From positions 308,835-372,834 of the forward strand of contig NZ_BCVE01000003.1 in the NCBI RefSeq assembly GCF_001591585.1: DNA of 64,000 bases. Direction: 5' to 3'. The notes beneath the pieces were generated by a model. It saw nothing but the letters and a program-made list of their open reading frames with translations, was not told the DNA's origin and did not search any database. Below are positions 44,331 to 57,539 of the stretch, in pieces. The translations under genes were made by a program, and so were the position numbers. Source of the stretch: Niallia circulans NBRC 13626. GTDB taxonomy: Bacteria; Bacillota; Bacilli; Bacillales; Cytobacillaceae. Numbering within the stretch: position 1 is the stretch's first letter; each line of letters starts with the position of its first letter.

Positions 44331-45224
44331 TTATTTCTTTTTCGGTATTTTAATCGTAAATTGGTAAAAATCTTCAAATTCTTCTTCTTCAGCATTCAGA
44401 TTAATACCACTATCAGAAACCATATTTAATGATTGTCGGATTGTATTTACAGCTATCCGCATATCTTTACTAAAAGCCTTTCTTTTTGGCTTTGGCTTCT
44501 GCTTCGTCTGTTCGAGCATTCTCACTACACGCTCTTCTGTTTGCTTTACGTTTAAGCCCCTTTCAATGATTTCTTGTAAAAGCTGGATTTGTTTTTCGCG
44601 TTCTTTTAAAGGAATCATCGAACGAGCATGACGCTCAGAAATCTCTTTATTCAATAATGCTTCTTGAATTTCTTCTGGTAATTTAAGAAGTCTTAATTTA
44701 TTCGCAACAGTCGATTGCCCTTTCCCTAATCTTTGCGCAAGGGCCTCCTGGGTAAGATTGTGCAGCTCTAATAATTTTCCATATGCAATTGCTTCTTCAA
44801 TTGGAGAAAGCTCTTCTCTTTGAAGATTTTCAATAAGTGCAACAGACGCAGTTTCTGTATCACTCAAGTTTTTTATGATAGCTGGCGCTTCTTCCCAACC
44901 AAGCTTTTTCATTGCTCTCCATCTTCGTTCTCCAGCAATGATTTCAAATTTATCTTGCTCATACTCTCTAATTACAATTGGTTGAATAATACCATGGGTA
45001 TGGATTGTACGAGCTAATTCTTCAATTTTTTCATCATCAAATACCGTTCTTGGTTGAAAACGGTTAGGAACAATCTGATGAATTGGGATTTTTCTAACTT
45101 CTTCACTGTTTCCCATATTCTCGATCTCCTCTTGAGCAGCATCTGCACCTAATTGACTAGCATCTTCTATTGGATCTCCCTTTTCGCCTAGTCCAAAAAA
45201 TCGTGAGAAAGAAGGCTTCATCAC
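44331..45224 (-). CDS. noc: Nucleoid occlusion protein Noc
   Basis: 297 residues of the ParB family but with the Noc N-terminal amphipathic start ([14 protein letters not shown]) used for membrane association. [29 protein letters not shown] and the [27 protein letters not shown] are seen. Binds NBS sites and blocks division over the nucleoid. Lies upstream of soj-spo0J as in B. subtilis and arose by parB duplication. Confidence 0.95.
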   Translation of the reverse strand: MMKPSFSRFFGLGEKGDPIEDASQLGADAAQEEIENMGNSEEVRKIPIHQIVPNRFQPRTVFDDEKIEELARTIHTHGIIQPIVIREYEQDKFEIIAGERRWRAMKKLGWEEAPAIIKNLSDTETASVALIENLQREELSPIEEAIAYGKLLELHNLTQEALAQRLGKGQSTVANKLRLLKLPEEIQEALLNKEISERHARSMIPLKEREKQIQLLQEIIERGLNVKQTEERVVRMLEQTKQKPKPKRKAFSKDMRIAVNTIRQSLNMVSDSGINLNAEEEEFEDFYQFTIKIPKKK

Positions 45225-45592
45225 CCTGCACCACCTTTACAAAACTCCCTATTAATTATTCTCTATATGAAACATTAATCCCTGCAAAGTCATCTAACTT
45301 ATAGAAAGAAACTTCTCGAAATTTAATAGAATATGACAATTATAGGTATATTATATAGTAGATATGATAATTGATATAGTCCTAATCCTATGAATGATTA
45401 TATCATTCTCTTTTTTCTTTCGTAATAGCTTAAAATTAATCGCCTTTTTTTATCGTCTTCATAGTAGGATTCCACCCCTTTTCATTTGACGAACTTAACT
45501 TTATAGAGGGGTGGAAAAAGAGTATCTTCGAAAGACGCGAATTAGCTTTAAGACAGCTAACATCTCATCCTGTTAAATTGCTTAAGCTTACC
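45225..45592. other. Spacer between noc and rsmG
   Basis: No gene supported. TTCCACCCCT (45470-45479) and AGGGGTGGAA (45507-45516) form a perfect 10-bp inverted repeat with a 27-base loop but no T-tract, downstream of rsmG. Confidence 0.5.
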
Positions 45593-46312
45593 CTACTCGA
45601 TTGGTTCCTTATTAGGAGTTCCTGGTTTTCTAGGATACTTTTTAGGTGTTGGCTTTTCCTTTGCGATGGTGATGATATTTCTTTCGCTTTCTTCCATTGG
45701 CAAGAAAAAGGCATGTGTTTCATTCACCTTTCCTCCTAATAGGTTTACAGCCTTTTTTCCAGCTGCCAGTTCTTCTTTGGCACTTGCTGCTTTCATAGCA
45801 ACGAAAGTACCTCCAAGCTTTACTAGTGGCAGACAAAGCTCACTTAAGACGGAAAGTCTTGCTACAGCTCTGGCCGTAACAATATCAAATGTTTCACGAT
45901 ACTCCTTATTTTGGCCAAAGGTTTCTGCTCGGTCATGAATAAAGTTAACCTCTTCTAACTCTAAGACGGACGCTAGATGCTCAAGAAAGTGAATTCTTTT
46001 CTTCAAAGAGTCAACAATTGTTACCTTTAAATCAGGAAAGACAATTTTTAAAGGAATACTTGGAAAGCCAGCCCCAGCTCCCACATCACATAGCTGTGCA
46101 GGACGATGAAACCCTTCATAGTAAAATCCAGCAGTAATGGAATCATAAAAATGCTTCAAATAAACATCTGATTTATCCGTAATAGCTGTTAAATTCATTT
46201 TTTCATTCCACTCTACTAATGTTTCATAGTAGAGCTCAAACTGATTTATTTGCTTTTCCGATAAAGTGATTCCTTTATCGGAGAGCATTTGAATAAATTC
46301 TTCCGTATTCAT
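45593..46312 (-). CDS. rsmG: 16S rRNA (guanine-527-N7)-methyltransferase RsmG (GidB)
   Basis: 239 residues: [18 protein letters not shown], the SAM-binding [16 protein letters not shown], and [12 protein letters not shown] are diagnostic. It modifies G527 of 16S rRNA; loss gives low-level streptomycin resistance. Starts 24 bases after mnmG's stop. Confidence 0.97.
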   Translation of the reverse strand: MNTEEFIQMLSDKGITLSEKQINQFELYYETLVEWNEKMNLTAITDKSDVYLKHFYDSITAGFYYEGFHRPAQLCDVGAGAGFPSIPLKIVFPDLKVTIVDSLKKRIHFLEHLASVLELEEVNFIHDRAETFGQNKEYRETFDIVTARAVARLSVLSELCLPLVKLGGTFVAMKAASAKEELAAGKKAVNLLGGKVNETHAFFLPMEESERNIITIAKEKPTPKKYPRKPGTPNKEPIE

Positions 46313-46336
46313 GCATGAACCCTTTCTATCCAGAGA

Positions 46337-48217
46337 TTAAACTCGAGCAATTTTCCCTTGTTCTAAATAAACTAATAAAATGGATATATCTGCTGGATTT
46401 ACCCCAGATATTCTTGATGCCTGTGCAATGGACAATGGTCGAACTTTTTTTAGTTTCTGTACTGCTTCTGTTGCAAGACTAGAGATAGCATCATAATCAA
46501 TGTTCTCAGGAATTTTTTTATTCTCCATTTTCTTTAGTCTTTCTACTTGCTGTAAGGATTTCTCAATATAGCCTTCATACTTTATTTGAATTTCTACTTG
46601 CTCTTTTATATCTTCCGTTAATTCTATATCACTAGGTGCCAGTCCTTCAATATGACTATAATTCATTTCAGGTCGCTTTAATAGATCTCCTGCTCTTATG
46701 CCATCTTTTAATTCACTGCCGCCTTGTTCTTTAATAACATTTTGAACTTGTTCATTTGGCTTTAGCATGACTTCGCTTAAACGTTGCTTTTCTTTTTCAA
46801 TTAATTGCTTTTTCTCCGAGAATTTCGCGTAACGCTCTTCAGAAATAAGACCAATTCTATGGCCAATATCCGTCAAACGCAGATCTGCATTATCATGGCG
46901 AAGTAATAAACGATATTCTGCTCGAGAAGTTAAAAGACGGTAGGGTTCATTTGTGCCTTTTGTAACTAAATCATCAATTAAAACGCCAATATACGCATCA
47001 GAACGACTTAAAATAACTTCTTCTTTTTCTAAAGCATTTAAGCCTGCATTTATACCAGCCATTAATCCTTGGCCTGCTGCCTCTTCGTATCCTGAAGTTC
47101 CATTGATTTGACCAGCAGTATAAAGATTTTTAATTTTCTTTGTTTCCAATGTTGGCCATAGCTGTGTTGGCACAATAGCATCATACTCAATTGCATATCC
47201 AGCACGCATCATTTGTACATTTTCTAATCCCGGTATCGTTCTTAGAATTTCCTGTTGAACATCTTCAGGCAAGCTTGTGGATAATCCTTGCACATAAACT
47301 TCTTGAGTATTTTTCCCCTCTGGCTCTAAGAAAATTTGATGTCTTGGTTTATCGTTAAATCGCACCACCTTATCTTCAATTGATGGACAATAACGTGGTC
47401 CAGTTCCTTTAATCATCCCTGAATACATTGGAGAACGATGTAAGTTTGCATCAATAATTTGATGTGTTGTTTCATTTGTATATGTTAACCAGCAAGGAAG
47501 CTGTTCTGTAATAAATTTCGTTGTTTCATAAGAAAATGCTCTTGGAACATCATCCCCTGGCTGTATTTCTGTTTTAGAATAGTCAATAGTATGACTGTTT
47601 ACACGAGGAGGTGTTCCTGTTTTAAAACGTACTAAATCAAAACCGAGCTCCTGTAAATGCTCCGATAATCGAATGGAAGGCTGCTGGTTATTCGGGCCGC
47701 TTGAATATTTAAGCTCCCCTAAAATAATTTCGCCGCGAAGATATGTTCCAGTAGTTATGACAATCGTTTTTGCACGATACGTAGCACCCGTTTTCGTAAT
47801 GACACCTTTTGCAACTTGATCCTCCACTATTAATTCTTCTACCATCCCTTGAATTAATGTCAGATTTGGTTCATTTTCTAATGTCTTCTTCATTTCATGT
47901 TGATACATATATTTATCTGCCTGAGCTCTTAGTGCACGGACTGCAGGTCCTTTTCCTGTATTCAACATCCTCATCTGAATGTAGGTTTTATCAATATTTT
48001 TACCCATTTCGCCGCCAAGTGCATCAATTTCTCTAACAACAATCCCCTTAGCCGGTCCTCCCACAGATGGATTACATGGCATAAAAGCAACCATATCTAA
48101 ATTAATTGTTAACATTAATGTTTTGGCGCCCAGTCTTGCTGCTGCAAGTCCTGCTTCACAACCTGCATGGCCTGCACCAATAACAATTACATCATAATTT
48201 CCAGCTTCGTACTGCAT
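46337..48217 (-). CDS. mnmG: tRNA uridine-5-carboxymethylaminomethyl modification enzyme MnmG (GidA)
   Basis: 626 residues: FAD-binding [21 protein letters not shown] at the N-terminus, [29 protein letters not shown] and the C-terminal MnmE-binding domain. With MnmE it modifies wobble U34. ATG 48217, seven bases after GGAGG, is preferred to the adjacent ATG 48220. Confidence 0.97.
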   Translation of the reverse strand: MQYEAGNYDVIVIGAGHAGCEAGLAAARLGAKTLMLTINLDMVAFMPCNPSVGGPAKGIVVREIDALGGEMGKNIDKTYIQMRMLNTGKGPAVRALRAQADKYMYQHEMKKTLENEPNLTLIQGMVEELIVEDQVAKGVITKTGATYRAKTIVITTGTYLRGEIILGELKYSSGPNNQQPSIRLSEHLQELGFDLVRFKTGTPPRVNSHTIDYSKTEIQPGDDVPRAFSYETTKFITEQLPCWLTYTNETTHQIIDANLHRSPMYSGMIKGTGPRYCPSIEDKVVRFNDKPRHQIFLEPEGKNTQEVYVQGLSTSLPEDVQQEILRTIPGLENVQMMRAGYAIEYDAIVPTQLWPTLETKKIKNLYTAGQINGTSGYEEAAGQGLMAGINAGLNALEKEEVILSRSDAYIGVLIDDLVTKGTNEPYRLLTSRAEYRLLLRHDNADLRLTDIGHRIGLISEERYAKFSEKKQLIEKEKQRLSEVMLKPNEQVQNVIKEQGGSELKDGIRAGDLLKRPEMNYSHIEGLAPSDIELTEDIKEQVEIQIKYEGYIEKSLQQVERLKKMENKKIPENIDYDAISSLATEAVQKLKKVRPLSIAQASRISGVNPADISILLVYLEQGKIARV

Positions 48218-48290
48218 CATGATGCCTCCTTCTTTCTAAGTCTTTCTTTTAGCTTATTTTCGAGGCTCTGTACTATTTATATTTATTCGT

Positions 48291-49676
48291 TTATTTCCCC
48301 AAACAAAATTGAGAAAATAACTGATTAATTAAGCTTTCATGAACACTTTCACCAATAATCTCACCAAGTATTTCCCACGTTCTTGTCAAGTCAATTTGTA
48401 CAATATCGATTGGTGTTCCAGTTTCTGCGCCTACTATTGCATCACTAATAGCATTTAATGCTTGATTCAATAAGGAAATATGTCTGGAGTTAGAAACATA
48501 GGTCATATCACTTGCTTCAATAGCACCTTCAAAGAATAGGCTAGATATTGCCTCTTCTAATTGATCTACACCATTTTCTTCTACTAAAGAAGTTGTAATG
48601 ACTTTTCGATTACCGGCAAGTTCTTTTACTTTTTCTAAATCAATCTTTTGTGGTAAATCTGTTTTATTAACTATTACAATAAAATCCATACCTTCTGTTG
48701 CTTTAAAAATATTCTTATCTTCTTCTGTTAAATCATCCGCATAATTTAAGACAAGCAAAATTAAATCGGCTTCTCGTAGTACTTTCCGGGATTTCTCTAC
48801 CCCTATTCGCTCTACAATATCTTCTGTTTCTCGAATACCGGCAGTATCCAGCAAACGAAGAGGGACTCCGCGCACATTTACATATTCTTCAATGACATCT
48901 CTTGTTGTACCAGGGATATCTGTAACGATTGCTTTATTTTCTTGCACTAAGCTATTTAATAAAGAGGATTTCCCTACATTTGGTCTTCCTACAATAACGG
49001 TTGCTAGACCTTCCCGCAGAATCTTTCCTTGTTGTGACGTTTGCAGAAGTTTTTCAATCTCCGTCTTAATATACTTTGATTTCTCCAACATCACTTGCTG
49101 TGTCATCTCTTCCACATCATCATACTCGGGATAATCTATATTAACCTCTACTTGAGCTAATGTCTCTAAAATTTCTTGGCGCAAATGCTTGATTAATTTC
49201 GATAATCTTCCTTCCATTTGTCCAAGTGCCACATTCATCGCTCGATCTGTTTTAGCTCTTATTAAGTCCATTACCGCTTCTGCCTGAGAAAGATCAATTC
49301 TTCCATTCAAAAAGGCTCTTTTTGTAAATTCACCCGGTTCGGCAATTCTTGCACCATGAGAAGTAGTCAACTGCAATAAACGATTTACCGAAGCTAGTCC
49401 ACCATGACAATTAATTTCGACAACATCCTCTTTTGTAAAAGTTTTCGGTCCTCTCATCAACGATACCATTACTTCTTCCACAACCTCATTTGTTGCTGGA
49501 TCCATAATATGTCCATAATGTATCGTATGAGTTGCTACCTCACTTAACTTTTTATTTCCTATACTCTTAAAGAGCTTGTCTGCGATTTTTATTGAATCCG
49601 GTCCACTTAATCGAACGATTGCGATCGCTCCCTCACCCATTGGCGTCGATATCGCAGCAATTGTATCTAATTCCAT
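48291..49676 (-). CDS. mnmE: tRNA modification GTPase MnmE (TrmE/ThdF)
   Basis: 461 residues: folate-binding N-terminal domain ([22 protein letters not shown]), inserted G domain with [13 protein letters not shown] and NKTD, and the terminal CLGK with the catalytic cysteine. ATG 49676 follows GAGGTG; the GTG at 49685 overlaps that site. In operon order with mnmG. Confidence 0.97.
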   Translation of the reverse strand: MELDTIAAISTPMGEGAIAIVRLSGPDSIKIADKLFKSIGNKKLSEVATHTIHYGHIMDPATNEVVEEVMVSLMRGPKTFTKEDVVEINCHGGLASVNRLLQLTTSHGARIAEPGEFTKRAFLNGRIDLSQAEAVMDLIRAKTDRAMNVALGQMEGRLSKLIKHLRQEILETLAQVEVNIDYPEYDDVEEMTQQVMLEKSKYIKTEIEKLLQTSQQGKILREGLATVIVGRPNVGKSSLLNSLVQENKAIVTDIPGTTRDVIEEYVNVRGVPLRLLDTAGIRETEDIVERIGVEKSRKVLREADLILLVLNYADDLTEEDKNIFKATEGMDFIVIVNKTDLPQKIDLEKVKELAGNRKVITTSLVEENGVDQLEEAISSLFFEGAIEASDMTYVSNSRHISLLNQALNAISDAIVGAETGTPIDIVQIDLTRTWEILGEIIGESVHESLINQLFSQFCLGK

Positions 49677-50067
49677 CTTTTTCACCTCAATTCAAAAAAA
49701 TAATATCTATTTAAATGATTGTATTCACCTTTGACATGATTACAATAGATTAGATTAACATATCCACAAATGTAAAAAAAGAAAAAAATCCGCACACTTA
49801 TCCACATTCACTTTTATCATTACTTACCATTTTATCTTATCCACATGTGAATAACAATAAAACGAAAAATAAAATTACAAAAGCTATGTATTTCTTCTTA
49901 CTATTTTTATAGGTGCTTAGATTCAATTTTATTTGCCCATGTTCTTTTTTCATTTTTACTCGATAAACTGCTTTTGCATGAATCTGACTCCAAATCAAAT
50001 GACTAAATTGTAAAGACGAATCATTCATAATTAGAAATAACTACTAACCTCTTTTAAAGACAAAAAA
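49677..50067. promoter_or_regulatory. Intergenic DnaA boxes between jag and mnmE
   Basis: Perfect TTATCCACA at 49798-49806 and 49837-49845 plus TATCCACA near 49760 and GTGAATAA nearby form a small DnaA-box cluster. A 63-codon minus-strand frame (49837-50028) ending in a hydrophobic helix exists but has no convincing ribosome-binding site. Confidence 0.65.
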
Positions 50068-50107
50068 AAAGAGAATGTCTCTTCCTTGAGAGACATTCTC
50101 TTTTTTC
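50068..50107 (-). terminator. Terminator of the rpmH-jag operon
   Basis: AAGAGAATGTCTCT and AGAGACATTCTCTT form a 14-bp perfect stem with a six-base loop, with T or A runs on both sides. Confidence 0.9.
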
Positions 50108-50736
50108 TATCTGTTTTTCACCTTAATCGGCGCAATAATTATATGCCTTTTCGCATCTTCCCCCGAAGAATAAGTTTTTATTCCTTTGAAAGATACCAAA
50201 GCAGTATGGATCGTTTTTCTTTCATCAGCAGGCATCGGTTCAAGCGGAATCTCTTTGCCTATTTTAACCGCTTTATAGGCAATTCTCTCCGCTAACTGAA
50301 TTAATGCCTGTTTTCTTCGTTCACGGTAGCCTTCTGCATCTAATAGTACTTTTAAGTATTCTTTCGATTCTCTATTAATGACCAATTGTGCTAGATATTG
50401 AATAGAATTAAGGGTCTGCCCTCTTTTTCCGATTAATAGAGCAATTTTTTCACCAGATAATTCATACAATATATTTCTGCCATTTTGTTTTATTTGAATC
50501 TTAACAGGAACGCCCATTTTTTCGCAAACATCTTTGAGAAATTCCTCTACCGTTTCCACTGGATTAACTTTTTTCCTTACGATTACCTTTGCTGTTCTAG
50601 AACCAAAACCAAGAAATCCCTTTTTTCCTTCCTCAACAACAATGATTTCAACTTGATTCTTTGTTGTCTTAAGCTGAGCTAAAGCTGACTCCACTGCTGC
50701 GTCGACTGTTTGTCCTACGGCAGTAACTTCTTTCAC
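50107..50736 (-). CDS. jag: RNA-binding protein Jag/KhpB
   Basis: 209 residues: Jag-N domain ([19 protein letters not shown]...[14 protein letters not shown]), KH domain with [13 protein letters not shown] and R3H domain with [18 protein letters not shown] and RKTIHTAL. Binds RNA with KhpA and affects cell division. The GTG start overlaps the yidC stop by 4 bases. Confidence 0.95.
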   Translation of the reverse strand: MKEVTAVGQTVDAAVESALAQLKTTKNQVEIIVVEEGKKGFLGFGSRTAKVIVRKKVNPVETVEEFLKDVCEKMGVPVKIQIKQNGRNILYELSGEKIALLIGKRGQTLNSIQYLAQLVINRESKEYLKVLLDAEGYRERRKQALIQLAERIAYKAVKIGKEIPLEPMPADERKTIHTALVSFKGIKTYSSGEDAKRHIIIAPIKVKNR

Positions 50737-51509
50737 TTCTTCGCTCCTCCTGCTTTGCTAGTTTGTCCAGCAGTTTTAATTTCAGGACCTTTGATAAAAT
50801 ACGTTTGAACAATTGTAAAGATATTCCCTACTACCCAGTAAAGAGATAATGCTGCCGGGAAATTAATAGCAAATACTAAAATCATCACTGGCATAATCCA
50901 AACCATCATTTGCATTTGCGGATTTGGCGGTGCTCCTGCCATTGATAGTTTTGTTTGAATAAATGTTGTTACACCAGCTATTATCGGTAATAAATAGATT
51001 GGATCAGGCTGTCCTAAACTGAACCATAAGAAATCATGGGAAGCAATTTCTCTTGTACGAGAAATAGCATGATAAAATCCAATCAATATAGGCATTTGTA
51101 CGATTAGAGGGAAGCATCCCGCTAATGGATTTACTTTATTCTCTTGGAATAACTTCATTGTTTCTTCTTGAAGCTTTTGTTGTGTCTTTTGGTCTTTCGA
51201 GCTATATTTTTGCTGCAGCTCTTTCATCTGCGGCTGGATTGCCTGCATTGCCTTACTGTTTCTTGTTTGTTTAATCATAAGCGGTAAAATAACCAGTCGA
51301 ACTAAAATAGTTACGATAATAATAGAGATACCATAACTACCACCAGCGAATGCTGCTGTTTTAATAATCAATTGAGATAATGGATATACAATGTATTCAT
51401 TCCAAATCCCTTCACTTTCAGAAGTTATTGGTTGATTAAACTCTGTACACCCTGTTAGAATGGTCATTAAAAAAAGTAGACCAACTATCAATAAAAATTT
51501 CTTATTCAA
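50733..51509 (-). CDS. yidC: Membrane protein insertase YidC/SpoIIIJ
   Basis: 258 residues: lipoprotein signal with LTGC lipobox at about 18-21, then five membrane segments including [26 protein letters not shown] with the conserved hydrophilic-groove Arg, and a basic C-terminal tail. Inserts membrane proteins; SpoIIIJ-type copy at the origin is needed in sporulation. Confidence 0.96.
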   Translation of the reverse strand: MNKKFLLIVGLLFLMTILTGCTEFNQPITSESEGIWNEYIVYPLSQLIIKTAAFAGGSYGISIIIVTILVRLVILPLMIKQTRNSKAMQAIQPQMKELQQKYSSKDQKTQQKLQEETMKLFQENKVNPLAGCFPLIVQMPILIGFYHAISRTREIASHDFLWFSLGQPDPIYLLPIIAGVTTFIQTKLSMAGAPPNPQMQMMVWIMPVMILVFAINFPAALSLYWVVGNIFTIVQTYFIKGPEIKTAGQTSKAGGAKK

Positions 51510-51606
51510 GCTGCAAATCCTCCTGTAACATGATTTTCGAATATTACTTAATAAGTATTGTAACCGATAAACGAACGGTAGGAAACGCTTTAATAGGATT
51601 TTCCCA

Positions 51607-51954
51607 TTAATTCTTTTTTGAAAGAACTTTTGCTATTTTCAAAATATGGATAAGACTCTTTTTTACTTCTTCAAAAGACATATCAGCAACAGGCTTTCTT
51701 ACAATTATGACATAATCATACTTGTTTTCCAACATGTCATCTAATTCAAGAAATGCTTGTCTTACATAGCGTTTTATCTGGTTTCTTTTTACGGCATTGC
51801 CAATTTTTTTACTAACAGATAAGCCAATACGAAAATGCACTTGTTCTTCTTTTTTCAATTTATAAATAACAAACTGTCGATTGGCAAAAGATTGCCCTTT
51901 TTTAAAAACAGACTGAAATTCTTTATTTTTCTTGATTCTAAATTCTTTTTTCAA
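51607..51954 (-). CDS. rnpA: Ribonuclease P protein component
   Basis: 115 residues: [24 protein letters not shown] and the RNR-type motif [17 protein letters not shown]. Protein cofactor for tRNA 5' maturation. Between rpmH and yidC as universally in Firmicutes. Confidence 0.97.
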   Translation of the reverse strand: MKKEFRIKKNKEFQSVFKKGQSFANRQFVIYKLKKEEQVHFRIGLSVSKKIGNAVKRNQIKRYVRQAFLELDDMLENKYDYVIIVRKPVADMSFEEVKKSLIHILKIAKVLSKKN

Positions 51955-52111
51955 CGTTTATAACTCCTTCAATCCTCCAACTTACCTAATTTCACAATAA
52001 AAGAAAGAATTAGATAGGCATCTTAACGTGAAGTAAACCAATCTATTGTAAAAAAAGGAAGGGTCTGTCCTTTTATGCAAGATCATTCCCTTCTCCTTTT
52101 AATTGAAAAAA

Positions 52112-52131
52112 GACCACTGACTTTTCAGTGG
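52112..52131 (-). terminator. Hairpin overlapping the end of rpmH
   Basis: CCACTGA (52114-52120) and TCAGTGG (52125-52131) with a TTTTTTC tract on the minus strand, directly after the rpmH stop; probably attenuates transcription into rnpA. Confidence 0.65.
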
Positions 52132-52132
52132 C

Positions 52133-53287
<1,155 letters not shown>

Positions 53288-54628
53288 TTGAAGAATATAA
53301 CGGATCTCTGGAATAATGCCTTAAGCACAATCGAAACAAAGATTAGTAAACCTAGTTTTGATACATGGCTTAAGCCTACAAAGGCTAATTCCCTGCAAGG
53401 AGATCTTCTAGTTGTAACAGCACCTAATGAATTTGCCCGAGATTGGTTAGAAGAACGGTACTCTCAACTGATTGCTGAAATACTTTATGAAATTACAGGA
53501 GAGGAACTTCTTGTAAAATTTATTATTCCTCAAAATCAAAAAGAAGAGGAATTTGATCAGCAAATTTCTACCAAACAAAAGAAAAAAGATGAAGAAGTTA
53601 CGGAACAAACTATTTTAAATTCCAAATATACGTTCGACACTTTTGTAATTGGATCTGGAAATCGCTTTGCTCATGCAGCTTCCCTTGCTGTTGCTGAAGC
53701 ACCTGCAAAAGCATATAACCCTCTATTTATTTATGGAGGAGTTGGGCTTGGAAAAACTCACTTAATGCATGCAATTGGTCACTATGTTCTTGATCATAAT
53801 CCATCTGCTAAAGTAGTTTATTTATCTTCTGAGAAATTCACAAACGAATTTATTAATAGTATCCGTGATAATAAAGGTGCTGAATTCCGTGATAAATATC
53901 GAAATGTTGACGTTCTTTTAATAGATGATATTCAATTTCTTGCTGGAAAAGAATCAACACAAGAAGAATTTTTCCATACATTTAACACGTTACATGAAGA
54001 AAGCAAACAAATTATTATCTCTAGTGACCGTCCTCCAAAGGAAATTCCAACACTAGAGGATCGCCTGCGTTCTCGTTTTGAATGGGGACTTATTACAGAT
54101 ATTACGCCGCCAGACTTAGAAACACGGATTGCTATCTTAAGGAAAAAAGCGAAAGCAGATGGATTAGACATCCCAAATGAAGTAATGCTTTATATTGCAA
54201 ATCAAATTGATTCTAATATTCGTGAGCTAGAAGGTGCACTTATTCGTGTTGTTGCTTATTCTTCTTTAATTAATAAAGATATAAATGCTGATTTAGCAGC
54301 TGAAGCATTAAAAGATATAGTTCCAAGCTCTAAACCGCGTGTAATAACCATTCATGATATTCAAAAGGTAGTAGGAGAGCATTTTCATATCAAGTTAGAA
54401 GATTTCAAAGCCAAAAAACGAACTAAATCCATTGCATTCCCAAGACAAATTGCTATGTACTTATCGAGAGAATTAACGGATTTCTCTTTACCAAAAATCG
54501 GAGAAGAGTTCGGCGGCCGTGATCATACAACTGTTATTCATGCCCATGAAAAAATATCAAAATTGCTTTTAACGGACTCTCTACTTCAAAAACAATTAAA
54601 AGAAATAAATGAACTCTTAAAAGTTTAG
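53288..54628 (+). CDS. dnaA: Chromosomal replication initiator protein DnaA
   Basis: 446 residues from TTG 53288, the same length as B. subtilis DnaA; AAAGGAGG lies nine bases upstream and the product begins [12 protein letters not shown]. The frame extends upstream to 53240 but that part has no family match. Domain I to about 85, AAA+ domain with GGVGLGKTH and [12 protein letters not shown], and domain IV with the DnaA signature [15 protein letters not shown]. Binds TTATCCACA boxes and opens the origin. Confidence 0.98.
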   Translation: MKNITDLWNNALSTIETKISKPSFDTWLKPTKANSLQGDLLVVTAPNEFARDWLEERYSQLIAEILYEITGEELLVKFIIPQNQKEEEFDQQISTKQKKKDEEVTEQTILNSKYTFDTFVIGSGNRFAHAASLAVAEAPAKAYNPLFIYGGVGLGKTHLMHAIGHYVLDHNPSAKVVYLSSEKFTNEFINSIRDNKGAEFRDKYRNVDVLLIDDIQFLAGKESTQEEFFHTFNTLHEESKQIIISSDRPPKEIPTLEDRLRSRFEWGLITDITPPDLETRIAILRKKAKADGLDIPNEVMLYIANQIDSNIRELEGALIRVVAYSSLINKDINADLAAEALKDIVPSSKPRVITIHDIQKVVGEHFHIKLEDFKAKKRTKSIAFPRQIAMYLSRELTDFSLPKIGEEFGGRDHTTVIHAHEKISKLLLTDSLLQKQLKEINELLKV

Positions 54629-54827
54629 ATAGAATAATGTGTATAACTTTCCTTACTTTAAACACAGTCTATCCACATGTTGATAGACTGTGTTTCCTTG
54701 CTTAAACAAAGTTATCCACATACTAACAGGGCCTACTACTTGTACTACTATTTTTTTTAAAAATATATTATTAAAATAAGCATTTAGAACTTACATTCAA
54801 AATTTATTTAAATCGGAGGATTAATTA
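54629..54827. other. oriC: oriC unwinding region between dnaA and dnaN
   Basis: DnaA boxes CTATCCACA (54669-54677) and TTATCCACA (54712-54720) are followed by a DnaA-trio stretch CTACTACTTGTACTACTA (54733-54750) and the AT-rich unwinding element (54751-54778). AACACAGTCTATC and GATAGACTGTGTT (54661-54693) form the dnaA terminator. Confidence 0.9.
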
Positions 54828-55961
54828 ATGAAATTCATCATCCAAAAAGACCATCTTGTTCAAAGTGTTCAAGATGTAATGAAAGCAATTACTAGTAGAA
54901 CAACAATTCCAATTCTAACTGGAATAAAAATTGTTGCGAGTGAAGAAGGAGTAACATTAACTGGAAGTGATTCTGATATTTCCATTGAATCTTTTATTCC
55001 TAAAGAAGAAGGAGATCAAGAAATAGTTGATATCCAGCAACCTGGTTCTATTGTTTTACAAGCTAAGTTTTTTAGTGAAATTGTAAAAAAACTCCCTACC
55101 AGCCAAGTTGAAATTGTGGTTGATAATTTACAAACAACCATTCGTTCTGGTAAATCAGAATTCAATTTAAATGGGCTAGATTCTGAAGAATACCCGCATT
55201 TACCACAAATTTCGGAACAAAATTCTATTAAAGTTCCTACAGATTTACTAAAAAATATTATTAAACAAACTGTTTTTGCGGTGTCCACCTCAGAAACACG
55301 TCCAGTGTTGACAGGTGTAAACTGGAAAATAGAAAACAATGATTTAATCTGTATTGCAACAGATAGTCATCGACTAGCTTTAAGAAAAGCAAAAATAGAA
55401 ACAGAGGAAGAACAATCATTTAATATTGTTATTCCAGGAAAAAGCTTAAATGAATTGAATAGAATTCTAGATGATCATGATGAACCTGTTGAAATTTTTG
55501 TTACGGAAAACCAGATTCTATTTAAAACGAAACATATTCTATTCTTCTCGCGTTTGTTAGAAGGGAATTATCCTGACACCAATCGCTTAATACCTACTGA
55601 GAGCAAGACGGATATTGTTGTAAATTCTAAAGAATTTTTGCAATCCATTGATCGTGCTTCCTTACTCGCACGTGAAGGTCGAAATAATGTTGTTAAATTT
55701 TCAACTATGAGTGATAATGTGATAGAAATTTCTTCTTTTACTCCGGAAATTGGAAAAGTAATGGAGGAATTAGTAAGCGAATCGGTTAGTGGGGAAGAAT
55801 TAAAAATTTCTTTCAGTGCTAAATTTATGATGGATGCGTTGAAAGTTCTTGAAGGATCAGAAGTGAAAATCAGCTTTACTGGAGCGATGCGACCATTTGT
55901 TATTCATCCAACAAATGATGATTCTACATTGCAGCTTATATTACCGGTTAGAACCTATTAA
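54828..55961 (+). CDS. dnaN: DNA polymerase III sliding clamp, beta subunit
   Basis: 377 residues of three repeated clamp domains; MKFIIQKDHLVQSVQDVMKAI at the start and FVIHPTNDDSTLQLILPVRTY at the end are typical. Encircles DNA and tethers polymerase. GGAGG lies ahead of ATG 54828. A terminator follows at 55969-55993. Confidence 0.98.
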   Translation: MKFIIQKDHLVQSVQDVMKAITSRTTIPILTGIKIVASEEGVTLTGSDSDISIESFIPKEEGDQEIVDIQQPGSIVLQAKFFSEIVKKLPTSQVEIVVDNLQTTIRSGKSEFNLNGLDSEEYPHLPQISEQNSIKVPTDLLKNIIKQTVFAVSTSETRPVLTGVNWKIENNDLICIATDSHRLALRKAKIETEEEQSFNIVIPGKSLNELNRILDDHDEPVEIFVTENQILFKTKHILFFSRLLEGNYPDTNRLIPTESKTDIVVNSKEFLQSIDRASLLAREGRNNVVKFSTMSDNVIEISSFTPEIGKVMEELVSESVSGEELKISFSAKFMMDALKVLEGSEVKISFTGAMRPFVIHPTNDDSTLQLILPVRTY

Positions 55962-55968
55962 AATTTTT

Positions 55969-55999
55969 GGGTGTTCTATTTAGTGAACACCCAATTTTC
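55969..55999 (+). terminator. Terminator of dnaN
   Basis: TGGGTGTTC (55969-55977) and GAACACCCA (55985-55993) form a 9-bp stem followed by ATTTTCTTTTT. Confidence 0.85.
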
Positions 56000-56178
56000 T
56001 TTTTATAGAGGCATTGCATAAATATACAAAATGATTAATGAGTGAGCTGTGAGTGTGTTTTAGTCAGCTCATTTCGACTATTTCTGACTTATTTATAGAA
56101 ATATTACACTTTTCTTTGTGTATCAATAAATTATTTAGTAGAATAGAAAGATACGATTAAAGTTGAGAGAGTGAAAAG

Positions 56179-56391
56179 ATGAATAATCAAATTAAAATTG
56201 ACACGGATTATATTACATTAGGTCAATTTCTAAAAGTAGCAGAGTTAATACAATCAGGTGGAATGGCAAAATGGTTCCTAGGAGAATACGAGGTATTTGT
56301 GAATGGGGAACAGGATCAGCGCAGAGGAAGAAAATTAAGAAGTGGTGACGAAATAAATATTCCTTCATTTGGCAAGTACACTGTTTTATAA
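56179..56391 (+). CDS. yaaA: S4-domain RNA-binding protein YaaA (RlbA)
   Basis: 70 residues: DYITLGQFLKVAELIQSGGMAKWFL and VNGEQDQRRGRKLRSGDEI form the S4 fold. Implicated in ribosome assembly or RNA binding. 14 bases before recF, so translationally linked. Confidence 0.93.
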   Translation: MNNQIKIDTDYITLGQFLKVAELIQSGGMAKWFLGEYEVFVNGEQDQRRGRKLRSGDEINIPSFGKYTVL

Positions 56392-56405
56392 AAGGGTGAA
56401 ACCAA

Positions 56406-57524
56406 ATGTATATTGATGAGTTGCTTTTGAGAAATTACCGGAATTATGAGGAACTGGATATTTCTTTCGAAAATAAAGTAAATGTAATTTTAGGAGAAAA
56501 CGCACAAGGAAAAACCAATGTGATGGAATCTATCTATGTTCTAGCTATGGCTAAATCTCACCGAACTTCTAATGATAAAGAACTTATTCGTTGGGACAAA
56601 GAATATGCTAAAATAGAAGGTAGATTAGTTAAGACACATGGGAAAATTCCCATGCAGTTAGTTGTGGCTAAAAAAGGGAAAAAGGCCAAGTTTAATCATA
56701 TAGAGCAGCGTAAACTAAGTCAATATATCGGTAATATGAACGTAGTTATGTTCGCACCTGAAGATTTAAATCTAGTAAAAGGCAGCCCGCAAATTAGAAG
56801 AAGATTTATTGATATGGAAATAGGGCAAATATCACCAGTATATTTGCATGATATGAGCCAGTATCAAAAAATTTTACACCAGCGAAATACCTACCTAAAA
56901 CAATTACAAACAAATAAACAAACAGACCATACAATGCTTGAAATTTTAACCGAACAATTTATAGATATGGCAGTTAAAATTGTCGCAAAGCGTTTTGAAT
57001 TTCTGCATCTGCTGGAAAAATGGGCCGTTCCGATTCATAAAGGAATATCTCGTGGGTTGGAAACGCTAGAAATTCGCTATAAACCTTCCGTTGATGTATC
57101 AGAAGACCAGGATTTGTCGAAAATGAAGAGTATATACGAAGAAAAATTCCAGCATTTAAAAAAACGAGAGATTGATCGAGGGATGACATTATTCGGACCT
57201 CATCGCGATGATATGATGTTTTATGTGAACAGTAGAGATGTACAAACCTTTGGTTCACAAGGACAGCAAAGAACGACTGCATTATCAATAAAGATGGCAG
57301 AAATTGAATTAATTTATTCTGAGATTCGTGAGTATCCGATACTCCTGCTAGATGATGTTCTTTCTGAATTAGATGACTACCGGCAATCTCATTTATTAAA
57401 TACCATTCAAGGGAAAGTGCAAACATTTGTTACAACAACCAATGTTGATGGAATTGACCATCAAACATTAAAAGAAGCTGCTACTTTTCAGGTTGAATCC
57501 GGAACGATTAAAAAGATTCAATAG
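56406..57524 (+). CDS. recF: Recombination mediator RecF
   Basis: 372 residues: SMC-like ATPase with Walker [10 protein letters not shown], signature [13 protein letters not shown] and Walker [14 protein letters not shown]. Loads RecA at gaps. In the dnaA-gyrA region in the usual order. Confidence 0.97.
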   Translation: MYIDELLLRNYRNYEELDISFENKVNVILGENAQGKTNVMESIYVLAMAKSHRTSNDKELIRWDKEYAKIEGRLVKTHGKIPMQLVVAKKGKKAKFNHIEQRKLSQYIGNMNVVMFAPEDLNLVKGSPQIRRRFIDMEIGQISPVYLHDMSQYQKILHQRNTYLKQLQTNKQTDHTMLEILTEQFIDMAVKIVAKRFEFLHLLEKWAVPIHKGISRGLETLEIRYKPSVDVSEDQDLSKMKSIYEEKFQHLKKREIDRGMTLFGPHRDDMMFYVNSRDVQTFGSQGQQRTTALSIKMAEIELIYSEIREYPILLLDDVLSELDDYRQSHLLNTIQGKVQTFVTTTNVDGIDHQTLKEAATFQVESGTIKKIQ

Positions 57525-57539
57525 CTTTGAGGTGAAAAA

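Noticed and set aside
45889..45899. Fourth parS site in rsmG
   Set aside because: Only TGTTTCACG matches; the second half diverges (ATACTCC), so it is not a full site.
49837..50028. 63-codon minus-strand ORF with a C-terminal hydrophobic helix
   Set aside because: No convincing ribosome-binding site, overlaps a DnaA-box cluster, and resembles no protein I know.
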